Shown here: piece after piece, positions 1 through 7,503 of the stretch
Position numbering within the stretch: the first letter of the stretch is position 1
How the letters are laid out: each line of letters begins with the position of its first letter
From: Porogramme epimiltina
Lineage: Eukaryota > Basidiomycota > Agaricomycetes > Polyporales > Polyporaceae
Length of the DNA stretch: 10,693 bases
Reading direction: 5' to 3'
Assembly (NCBI GenBank): GCA_900155495.1
Contig: FTLJ01001317.1
Location: forward strand, 1-10,693
Program-made: the position numbers and the translations under genes
The notes under the pieces: generated by a model
Told to the model about the DNA's origin: nothing
Databases searched by the model: none
The model's input: the letters and a program-made list of their open reading frames with translations, nothing else

Positions 1-1957
1 GTGTAGGCGGAGAGCGCGGAGGCCCAGGCGTGGCGGAGGGGGCGGTGCATTGGGGGCGGGAGGGGGAGGTCGGCGTCGGGGAGGAAGAGGACGTCTGGGA
101 GGCGTTCCCAGTGGGCTTCGTAGGCGGTGGGCAGGGGGAGGGTATCCATCGTGTATGGTGGGGGCGGTGGCGGGGCGCAGACGGAGCTACCGATGTTCGT
201 GACCCCGTTTTGACAGTGGAATTGGAGCGTTTGGGACGTGTATACAAGAGCGCGGGGGGAGAGTAGACGTTCTTCGAGGCACCACGCGCGCTGATGAATA
301 GGCTCTGCCGCACCGTCGTAGTGCTTCTCGACAGGCGACAGATACATCGCGCCGCCAACCACTTTCCCGTCACTTCCCAAAGGATGTCGGAATGGAAGGC
401 GCACGTCGCCCGAGGGGGGTGTGCGGTCGTGTAGGAAGCCCTCGCCCGTTCCATGTGCATTTGCGGCGATGATCGTCACGTGCGCGTTGCGGAAGATCGC
501 ACGGACACGAGCAGCTTCTCGTGCGCGGTCTTCGGGGGAGTCTTGGAGGACACAAAGCGCGTCTACCCAAAGGTACTGTATGCCGAGGAGATGCGTTGTC
601 ATGATTGCGTCTCGGAGCGTCCGGGGAAGGCGCATGGCGTCTATGCCGGCCCGATAGGCGTGCACGTTCTTCGTCGTCGTGCTATACGGCGGCACATAGT
701 TCGGGAACATGGATTGAGCAGAGGGAGATGAAGAGGGTGTCGGCGATTGGGGGCGGGAGTACATATGAGGCGATTGGGGTCGTGACTGAGGAGACTGGGC
801 CCGTGGTGGAGGCGATTGGGGTCGTGGTGGAGGCGACTGTGGTCGTGGCTGGGGTGACTGTGGTCGTGAAAGAGGCTGAGAAAAGGTCGGGGTATATGGG
901 CGAGCCTGAAATGGCCCAAGATCAGAATACATGGATGCACCGGAAGATGCGAATGATGTGGCGAGTGGGGAGGAAGGGAGGGAAGCTAGACCCGCAACAT
1001 AGCTGAGAGCAACATAGCGTGCGCGCTCGCCATTTCGAAGGCGCAGCTTTGGCCGCATGGGGTCCGAGCAGTCGACAACGCGTGTGGGCAGCGCGGCGTC
1101 CTGAGGAGCAGGACAGTGTTTGTGGTTGCGTATACAGTCCGTTATGCACTCTGCTGCTAGGGATCGAGCGAGGGGTGAGCGAACTTCAAGAATGGGATCC
1201 CGCGCAACCATGTGCTCGGCGGCCGGATCGTCTGAGGGCGTTGCCTATCAGTCTGCAGCCTATACAAAATAATTGATCAACTGTACCTCTATCGGCGTAC
1301 ACGTAGTAATCAGCATGGTGGGTGCCATTGACAGTGAGCCTGAGGATTTGCGTTCCCTTGGGGGTGATGTCATCAAATTCGCCACTCTGCCGAACGCCAG
1401 CGGTGACCTGGAGGATGTGCTGCTTCTCCATTCCGTCGACCTTCATCGACAAGACCAATTTGCACCACTCGCATCCACGTTCTGCTGAGACCTGAACCTG
1501 CGTCCAGGTTGCTGTGTACGAGAAACCGTGATGTAAGCCGCTTGAAGTCCACGCCTGTTGGAACGACTCGGGCGCGAATAGACCCTCTCGACATTCTTGG
1601 CATATTAAGTCATCGGTCGAACTATCGCGGAGCTTAGTACTTGGGAAGTGGAAGTCGCGATATGGACACGTACTCTGCAACTGTCTCAGACACCGAGTCC
1701 GGCTCGGGATGCTTCGACTCCTCCGGGGCGGGTAAAGCAAGGATCTCCTTGTGCGAAAATGGGGGATGGGGGTGGTATACTACGGCTGACCGCGACAAGA
1801 CCCCATCGATGTCTTTGAATAGCCGGGAGACGTACCTGCGGCCGCTTAACAACAAAGGGGGGAGGCAAGGCATCGCAAGCTGCAGACCCAAGAGGGCTAC
1901 ACGTTGTCGGGAGAGGGAGAGGGACAACCTGCTGTAGGTAAGTACCCCGCGACACAT
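1..1957 (-). CDS. HET-domain (heterokaryon incompatibility-type) protein, partial at 3' end
   Basis: Fungal HET domains act in non-self recognition and cell-death signalling; the role of this copy is inferred from family only. Exons read on the minus strand: 1957(?)-1674, 1621-1287, 1231-<1. Introns 1673-1622 (GTACGT donor, 52 nt) and 1286-1232 (55 nt, CTGAT branch site, CTCAG acceptor) keep the frame exactly. The second exon gives an N-terminal region with Cys-x2-Cys pairs (ICQECREGLF, GCEWCKLV) typical of basidiomycete members. The last exon carries LPTRVVDCSDP, YVALSYV, then the HET core: LPRTLRDAI, YLWVDALCVLQDSPEDRARE, RNAHVTIIAA and QRAWCLEERLLSPRALVY (about residues 280-530). The gene leaves the window after HAWASALSAY, so the C-terminus is missing. 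Oddity: 99 codons rich in Pro and Ser (995-699) interrupt the YxxLSYxWG signature, and the Trp is absent. The 5' end is unsettled: ATG at 1957 or 1873, or an exon further upstream. Domain call is firm; exact start is weak. Confidence 0.88.
735..867 (-). repeat. Tandem 21-nt coding repeat (RPQSPPP-type heptads) in the HET gene
   Basis: Read on the minus strand, this stretch encodes successive units RPQSPQP, RPQSPPP, RPQSPPP, RAQSPQS, RPQSPHMYS and RPQSPTP. Four units are seven residues (21 nt), then a nine-residue variant and a final partial one. It is the core of the Pro/Ser-rich insertion that splits the HET signature. Each unit contains a Ser-Pro dipeptide, the minimal site for proline-directed kinases, and Pro-rich runs of the SH3/WW ligand type; these are only possibilities. 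Such arrays commonly change copy number by slippage, so length polymorphism between strains is likely. Confidence 0.85.
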
Positions 1958-2931
1958 GGCATCCGCACCGTCACCGTGCCCGCCGAACGGAGTTCTTCCA
2001 GCCTACCCGGGGCAGCAAGAGAGACGTCGACATAAACAGACCGTGTCCGAAGTTCATTTCCGCCGCGTGTGGACGATGGATGTCGTCGGAAATCGCGGGC
2101 GGGTCGGCCACTGTGAGGTATATAAGCATTGGGAAGGGTCGAAATGCTAAAGACGGCGTACGATTCGCAGGGGAAACGGCGAGGTACAGTGGCCGAAGAC
2201 ACGTGTACGTAGCGATCCCATGGATCAATCGGATTTAGACTGAACTCGTGGGAGACCATGGAGAAGCCTTCGACGAGATGAGTGAGATCTACGACACGTT
2301 AGAGTTCAATACACGCACGCGCTATGCCACCGTCCTCCCCTCCCGTGATTATTCATGACGACTGAGCTCAGGACCAGAAAAATAGGGTAAGGCAAGCGTT
2401 TGTACATCGCCCACCGATGGGCCGAGCTATGCCGACTGCCGTGAGAAGGTTGAAATCCTCGGAACTCCTGCCGCTTATCACGGGAGAGAGTGGCAAGTCC
2501 TCGGACTTCTCCTCGACCGCTTCAACGTCAAGACACGGGGATCGCGCTTGTGGGAACGAGAATCGGAGGGGTCTTGAGTTATTGCGCTGCTTCTCCTCAC
2601 ACGCCGCCTCGATCATACCCATGAGTGCAGTGAGCCGGGGTCATATGCTTGTGACTTGATGAATTCAATAATCGTGAGCGAGCCGTTGTTTGCACAAAGG
2701 ACGGAGGCAGACTCTCGAAGGTGGTCGGTTCCAAGTCTGAAGCTTGAAGCTTGAAGGATTGAAGGTCAAAAGTTAGCTGCGCGAAGAGGATATGTGAAAT
2801 TGTGGTGGTCGTATGACGTACTGTGAAGAGGAGAGGGTAGGTGATGGAGTCAAGGTAGATAAGCCCGTTCTACTAAGACCACCCGCGTGAGATGCAGGTG
2901 TAAGCGTGGGGCGAAGATGAACAAATAATTA
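1958..2931. other. Intergenic stretch upstream of the HET gene, no supported gene
   Basis: Short open frames exist on both strands, for instance minus 2259-1897 and 2622-2368 and plus 2417-2659, but they overlap each other, show no family signature I recognise and lack convincing splice connections. The minus frame from about 2292 (VVDLTHLVEGF..., then PWDRYVHVSSATV) reads like protein for roughly 45 residues, then loses that character; it could be a decayed gene or an unrecognised 5' exon of the HET gene. A small GAAGCTT tandem lies at 2739-2765. The stretch probably holds the HET promoter. Confidence 0.5.
2119..2126. promoter_or_regulatory. TATA-like element upstream of the HET gene
   Basis: The sequence TATATAAG on the plus strand (CTTATATA on the minus strand) lies about 160 nt upstream of the most distal HET start candidate at 1957. 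It could serve as a TATA element for the minus-strand gene, but the better match to consensus is in plus orientation, where no gene follows closely. Only position and composition support it. Confidence 0.2.
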
Positions 2932-3088
2932 AGTGCATACGAACGGAAAACATGATGACGTGCCATGAGGAGTATGCACTGACGAGTCCTCAGGAGGCCT
3001 GGCGCCACGAGTGCCAGCGTCAGCCGGAAACAGCCGGTTTGAGCGGCAAGCCTCGGTGCCGGCCACCAGCTCCACCAGCGGAGGCTTG
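2932..3088. ncRNA. Candidate structured RNA: cluster of perfect inverted repeats, family unknown
   Basis: Within 157 bases there are several perfect or near-perfect stems: AGTGCATAC 2932-2940 with GTATGCACT 2972-2980 (9 bp); CTGACG 2979-2984 with CGTCAG 3018-3023 (6 bp), enclosing CTGGC 2999-3003 with GCCAG 3013-3017; CCGG 3024-3027 with CCGG 3034-3037; and CAAGCCTC 3047-3054 with GAGGCTTG 3081-3088 (8 bp), which encloses GGTG/CACC (3055-3058, 3064-3067) and GCT/AGC (3069-3071, 3077-3079). The stems are mostly consecutive and could form a multi-hairpin RNA or a cruciform-prone DNA island, clearly more GC-rich than its flanks. It does not match tRNA, U snRNA, SRP RNA, RNase P/MRP or hammerhead layouts that I could recall. 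Strand is unknown since stems are symmetrical. No transcription evidence is available. Confidence 0.35.
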
Positions 3089-3935
3089 AACAATTTCCAG
3101 CCTCCCACTTAATACCGCCGTCTTTCTATCTAGCTCCATCTCTCTAGTCTTGTCTCAAATGTGAGACAGGGTCTACCAATCTGTGCCAGACCATGCCATG
3201 TCAGGTACCTTACCTGGTCATCACGGTGAGCGTTCAGTGCTTGATCAATACTAGATGTGCCTCCCATCATGCCCTCTGGGTGGAGCTGTTCATATGAGTC
3301 GTTGAGTCCACACCGGTCGGCGAAAGCCACGGAGAAGAATCTCTTGGACGCCACCACCTGACATGTTCAGCGGTGATGAGACGTTTACGGTTCCGCGCCC
3401 CCCAGGAGCGAGGCATATTCCGCACCTAATAAGCACGCCGAGCTCGCAGTATGTAGTTGGATACAGGTATCCTGTACTCGTTGTCGCTCATGTTCTCCGT
3501 CCGGCTTCCATGCGTTGAGATTAACTGGCACCGCGGCCGACCATGCCGCTGAGTGCCCTGAAACATCTCTGAATTCCCCTTTTGGAACACCATAATCCAC
3601 TACGTACGCACGTTGCACCTTTGTCGAGGACAATCTCCTGCCGTAGGGACAGCGGACGGTTACATCATCGATACCGGACCACAACGGCCTTGGTAATTGC
3701 TATGCCTTCCGGCGCGTTCGCATCTCTTGCCACACTCTGCCGTGATCGTCTCTTGGGAACTATCGCCGCTATTTACGGTTCCTCTCGAGAGCCCGATGTT
3801 ACTCGGACTTGCATTTAGCACCCCTTGGCGAGTATCTGCGATGTGCAATTCCAACGATTGATCAAAGGATCGCAGACGGGGAACGCACTGCTTGTTGCTG
3901 ACGCATGATATCCCCGCAGCTCTCACCTGTGAAGA
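3089..3935. other. Gene-free stretch, only unassigned short ORFs
   Basis: Minus-strand open frames occur at 3926-3660, 3684-3385 and 3357-3130, following one another, and might suggest a multi-exon gene. I tried to join them: the possible intron with donor at the GTAAAC near 3390 and acceptor near 3360 is only about 31 nt and does not preserve the next frame, and the GTAAGG donor near 3208 has no acceptor at a usual distance that continues a frame. No domain is recognisable in the translations. I see no supportable gene here. Confidence 0.4.
3149..3170. repeat. Short perfect hairpin, 9 bp stem and 4-nt loop
   Basis: CTTGTCTCA (3149-3157) pairs with TGAGACAGG (3162-3170) around an AATG loop, with a single G-T wobble. 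It lies 60 bases beyond the inverted-repeat cluster in the same gene-free stretch and may belong to the same structured element. It has no adjoining T-run and is not a terminator of a known type. Confidence 0.5.
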
Positions 3936-4430
3936 ATGTCGTCACTATACGTTGCTATATCCGTGGGGGTCGTGGGCGCCTTCAAACGCGTGCGGGGCTA
4001 TTTCGCGAGATTCCGCGTTTCTGGGCCCTCAGCGCAAGGCACGAGGAACACGAAGGTTTAGCGGCGGCAAAGACCGAGTTGGGGAAACAGAGGTACAAAT
4101 CACGGCGACGTCTTCGTGGCCATTTCCTTCTTTGGCCCCCAAGACTTAGGCACAACCCTTCTCGAGTACGACTCCGAGCCCTCCTTGATTGTCTCGGCCT
4201 CCGAGCGGCGACTGCGGCCGCACGATCTCCGCCATCTACTCGGCCTACTTCTTAACGGGCTGGCAACCCCTCGTCCCATCCTCCTATCCTCCTATCCCAG
4301 CGCGTGTGAACACCCACGAACGCTAGCCTCCGCTGCGCACGTAAAGGATACTCTACTCCACTACACGGTCAGTCCTGCAATCGTTTATCACCCTCTACTG
4401 TCTGCTCATGGCCGTCTCCACCACAGGTAG
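3936..4430 (+). pseudogene. Interrupted ORF of unknown family, possible decayed or mis-spliced gene
   Basis: An ATG at 3936 opens a 41-codon frame beginning MSSLYVAISVGVVGAF, which looks like a short hydrophobic (membrane or signal) segment, and ends at a TAG at 4059-4061. The same frame then stays open to 4430 and contains a stretch that reads like genuine protein (VAISFFGPQDLGTTLLEY, then an Arg/Leu-rich helix-like part, to about 4260). No short GT-AG intron that removes the TAG and keeps the frame was found: the one with GTTTAG donor (4056) and AACAG acceptor (4090) is 35 nt and shifts it. It may be a pseudogene, an unrecognised spliced gene or chance. No family recognised. Confidence 0.25.
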
Positions 4431-4548
4431 ATTGTATCTGTATGATGATACGCACAATCGAAGATAACATCTCGCACTCGTCTGTAAGCATTCAACGTTA
4501 TGCAAGGGGTACGTCTTTGACTGACCCTAGCACAAGCTTACCCCTCGC

Positions 4549-6249
4549 ATGGTATCGATCTCATTGGATACGCCTCGTACTTTACCTGCTGCAGGACTTC
4601 CACCTGCCACGGTATTCCGAGATCGTCCCCGTACTAGCAAAGATGTCCTCGCTATCCAAGCACTTCCCGTGGAACTCCTCGTGGACATCTTCGCATTAGT
4701 GGACCAATACGAATGTTGGGGAAGCTGGGGATGCATCCGCGGTCGAGGAACAGCCAAGTTAATGCTTGTGTGTCGCCAATGGCGTGATATCACGGTGTTG
4801 ACCCCTCAGTTCTGGAGAAACATCGACATCGACTTTGCTGAGCCACCCGCCTGGATCCCTATGTTCCTCACTCGCTCATCCGGCTGCACCATCGACGTCC
4901 GCATCTTCTACCCCACTCCCAGGTCCCCACGCCCTACTGCGCAGTCCATTGAGATCCTTTATCCACATTGCTCGCGGATCCGCTCCCTCTCAGTCAACCT
5001 CGCTATGCACGACTTTCCGCTCGTCCGGCCCCTCTTCGCCCGCAAGCTACCTTCGCTTGAGTGCATCGACGTGATCCCCGTTGCCGACGGGAGCACGGTA
5101 GGATCCTCCATGTGGGTAGACCTTGGACTATCATGCCACTCGCAGCCAAAGCTACGCTCCCTCGTCGCCCGACAAGTCTGGATCCCTCCCCCTGTTCATA
5201 CTTGGGCGACGCTACGGGTACTGAAGCTCTACAGCCGCCCTACTACCGCCGCAGGGCCTCTCCCTATTCGTGACATGGTATCGATGCTTTCAGAGAGTAG
5301 CAATACCCTCGAAGAGTTGTACCTCTGGCTATACGGCATGGCCCCGTCATCATTGGTAGACGTATCCCAAGACAAGAAGTTGGCCCCAGAGAGCATGACC
5401 AACATGTCGCGCCTACGTGTCTTCTCCTCACACGGATCATACCTCTTCATCGTCAGTCTGTTGCGTTTCCTCAAGCTACCAGACAACATTTCACAAGTCG
5501 ACATCCGAACGGTACAGCTCTCTGCCGAGGAGCCCCTGGTGAGGAGCGCATCCCACTCGTTGTTCCCCTTGCACGCCCGCAGCCTCCTTGAGCGCCCATC
5601 CGACGTCACTTTCCGAGACTCGCCCAACACCAACTTCTCCGAATTTGAGATCCGCAACCTCCCCCCATCCACCCCGCTTTCTAGCGCGGACGACCGAGAC
5701 CCCTTCTTCCTCTCATTCCAGCACCCCGCGCAGGGCCTCAAGGCCCTCGTCGAAGTCCTCGGCTGGACGTCCGTCCATGCGCTCACGTTCGCCGCCACAC
5801 TCCCCCCGCCCGCCGAGGCCGACACATACGAAAGCGCGTTCAGCGCATTCCCCTATCTCGAGGCGCTCACTCTGCGTCCTCGCGCAGGCTCCCTCACCGG
5901 CCGCGCGGACGTGTTTGCAGCCCTCCAGCCGTCAGCGCGCAGCGCGCGCGACCTAGTGTGCTGCCCGCGCCTCCGGGTGCTCCGGGTGCACGGCGCATGC
6001 GCAAACGCAGACGACGCGCGCGAGGTCCTGCGCGCCCTGGAGACGTGCGCGAGTGAGCGGAAGGAGGCGGGCGCGCCGATCGCGCTGCTCGACGTGCACG
6101 TCTGGCTCGCGCAGGGAGACTGTGAAGCGCTGGGCGAGGAGGAGTGGGCGTCCGAGGCGGTTGCGCGGCTGGAGGGGTGCGTGGGAGAGTTGCGTTGCCT
6201 GTTCGGGTCGTCCCGGGCGCCGCGGTGCCCGACTTGCGCGGGATGTTGA
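4549..6249 (+). CDS. F-box domain protein
   Basis: F-box proteins are usually substrate-recognition subunits of SCF ubiquitin ligases, binding Skp1 through the F-box; the substrate here is unknown. The frame is intact and single-exon, 566 residues. The F-box spans about residues 36-92: ALPVELLVDIF, a Trp/Gly-containing insertion, then LMLVCRQWRDITVLTPQFWR, which match the usual Leu-Pro-x-Glu-Leu-Leu-x-x-Ile-Phe and Val-Cys-Arg-x-Trp-Arg positions. The rest is a long leucine-rich but irregular region (for example PKLRSLVARQVWI and TLRVLKLYSR) of the degenerate LRR-like type common in agaricomycete F-box proteins. ATG at 4549 is the first after an in-frame TAG at 4528. The last 120 or so codons (from about 5890) are markedly more GC-rich than the start, and the protein ends in a Cys-rich tail (RCPTCAGC). 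It reads in the same direction as the P450 but is separated by 1.25 kb. Confidence 0.9.
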   Translation: MVSISLDTPRTLPAAGLPPATVFRDRPRTSKDVLAIQALPVELLVDIFALVDQYECWGSWGCIRGRGTAKLMLVCRQWRDITVLTPQFWRNIDIDFAEPPAWIPMFLTRSSGCTIDVRIFYPTPRSPRPTAQSIEILYPHCSRIRSLSVNLAMHDFPLVRPLFARKLPSLECIDVIPVADGSTVGSSMWVDLGLSCHSQPKLRSLVARQVWIPPPVHTWATLRVLKLYSRPTTAAGPLPIRDMVSMLSESSNTLEELYLWLYGMAPSSLVDVSQDKKLAPESMTNMSRLRVFSSHGSYLFIVSLLRFLKLPDNISQVDIRTVQLSAEEPLVRSASHSLFPLHARSLLERPSDVTFRDSPNTNFSEFEIRNLPPSTPLSSADDRDPFFLSFQHPAQGLKALVEVLGWTSVHALTFAATLPPPAEADTYESAFSAFPYLEALTLRPRAGSLTGRADVFAALQPSARSARDLVCCPRLRVLRVHGACANADDAREVLRALETCASERKEAGAPIALLDVHVWLAQGDCEALGEEEWASEAVARLEGCVGELRCLFGSSRAPRCPTCAGC

Positions 6250-6634
6250 CCAGCGTCGAGCGGTGGACTCCTCCAAATATCCTCCCTCGAATGTCTCAGC
6301 ATACACGGCGTCATGGGGTTCTTCTGGGCTGCCACACGCGAAGGTCTATGAAGGACATGCTTCCCCCATACAACCTCCCGCGATTCCTTGCGAACATCAT
6401 GATTCCTTTCTTCTTGTCCCTGTTATTGAATTCGCTTGTCTTCTCGCTCATCTATAATATCTGTTTACCATCATTCATGTCTCTTTTGATACGTGCTCCT
6501 GCACTATTCACCAGCCTCTCCTCATTCGCCGCTTAGACCCCTGTATTCCTTCGATCTTACTACGGACTCAGCCCCCCTGCGATCACATTCAATAGTTGAG
6601 ATGGCTGTTACCGTCGGGCTTGCCATAATACTAT

Positions 6635-6683
6635 GTAAGTGACTCTAATAAACCTTTGTTACCAATGCTAACATCGACTACAG
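6635..6683 (+). other. Consensus intron in an unidentified transcript
   Basis: A 49-nt segment has the full set of fungal intron signals: GTAAGT donor, GCTAAC branch site about 15 nt before the acceptor, and CTACAG acceptor. It follows a short frame from ATG 6601 (MAVTVGLAIIL, hydrophobic). Splicing joins T to AA and gives an immediate TAA stop; without splicing the frame stops at TGA 6640-6642. The exon downstream is open in another frame to 7072. So the intron looks real but the coding sense of its transcript is not: a non-coding RNA, a decayed gene, or an uORF-bearing leader would all fit. Confidence 0.4.
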
Positions 6684-7399
6684 AATTTGCTCGCCATCGG
6701 CCGAGCGGCTCCTATCGGCCGATACCAGCAAGTCAAGATATCCGAAGCTCCCCTGCACAGGACGCTTCGCTCATCTCTGTGCTGGTAGGCGATCGTGAAG
6801 ATTCGCGCTATTCAATCTCGGAGGTCCAGTGGGTAGCAGGGCCTGAAGCCGTTTGGAGATTGTTCTCAGTGATAGCGCTGTTACCATTGCGGCTTGCTCA
6901 GGCTATGATCGAAATGGTTGAAGAAGTAGTGGCAACATCGTTAATTCGTGATATAGCCCCACTTAGTTCTCAACGGGGCTTGAAAGGACATTGCAGTTGG
7001 TCTCGATACTCTCCTTCTTTCACACTTTGCATACTGACGGTGACATGTAGATTGTACGCTGGGAGCGGTTGAGCCGCGGAGATATTGGCGATCTCACCCA
7101 CGGGAAGGGAGTGGGGCCCCCGGTTCGCTTCGTCGCCGCTGATGCTCCAGGAAACTCACACCTATACAGTTTCCTATCGCCCGTAGTCCGAGGCCGAACA
7201 AATCCGAACGATGTTAGGCACCCGGGGGTCAAAGTGCACCTATAGTGAGATAGAGTACGTACAATCTAATGTCTTAAGTGGTGAATCTCATACTTCGTGT
7301 ATTGCTGCAGGTCTCAACGGCTGTAAGTTGTATAGAACGCGACTAACAATTTAATTCTCCGACGGAGGCGAGCCGCACACGGGACACGGCTATGAAAGG

Positions 7400-7405
7400 T
7401 ATAAG
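7400..7405 (+). promoter_or_regulatory. TATA-like element of the P450 gene
   Basis: TATAAG lies about 100 nt upstream of the P450 start codon at 7504, leaving room for a transcription start around 7430 and a C/T-rich leader of about 70 nt (CCTCACCCACTCCCATCGCT lies in it). Position, composition and the following pyrimidine-rich leader are typical of fungal Pol II promoters; nothing else confirms it. Confidence 0.4.
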
Positions 7406-7503
7406 AGACCTTAGGGAACTCCTCACCCACTCCCATCGCTCTCCGCCGCTTCCTGTTCCCTCTACACACCGCAGGGTGAAATCTTGTTCCCTGAACTAGC
7501 AGA

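Larger units (their letters stand above)
6250..7503. other. Intergenic stretch between F-box and P450 genes
   Basis: The first 300 bases are pyrimidine-rich and are probably the F-box 3' UTR and terminator; an AATAAA lies at 6647-6652. A frame overlapping the F-box end runs to 6536 and encodes a hydrophobic tail, which I take as a by-product of T-rich UTR. A spliced transcript of unknown kind seems to start near 6600 (see the intron entry). A frame open from 6656 to 7072 (138 codons) has no recognisable domain. From 7073 to about 7390 I see nothing supportable; the P450 promoter follows. Confidence 0.5.

Noticed and set aside
699..995. Intron within the HET gene in place of the proline-rich block
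   Set aside because: No stop codon in 99 codons, exact multiple of three, no consensus donor at the left junction and no AG near the right one.
2930..2985. C/D-box snoRNA suggested by ATGATGA at 2952-2958 and CTGA at 2979
   Set aside because: The boxes are only about 20 nt apart, leaving little room for a guide, and there is no terminal stem bringing box C and box D together.
2972..3040. Hammerhead ribozyme suggested by CTGACGAG followed later by GGAAAC
   Set aside because: The bases after CTGACGA do not pair with those directly before GAAA, the G-C closing pair of stem II is missing, and no UH cleavage site precedes the partner of the first stem.
3034..3048. tRNA or Pol III B-box suggested by GGTTTGAGC
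   Set aside because: It lacks the invariant TTCGA core, there is no acceptor stem or anticodon arm around it and no downstream T-run.
3130..3926. Multi-exon minus-strand gene from consecutive ORFs
   Set aside because: Candidate introns are too short or shift the frame, and no domain is recognisable in any of the translations.
6144..6536. Membrane-protein-like ORF overlapping the F-box 3' end
   Set aside because: Its first half is an out-of-frame shadow of the F-box gene and its hydrophobic half comes from T-rich 3' UTR.
6696..6724. ATCGGCCG inverted and direct repeat pair as a regulatory palindrome
   Set aside because: The unit is itself nearly self-complementary, so both repeats are trivial; no known binding site matches and the location is far from the P450 promoter.
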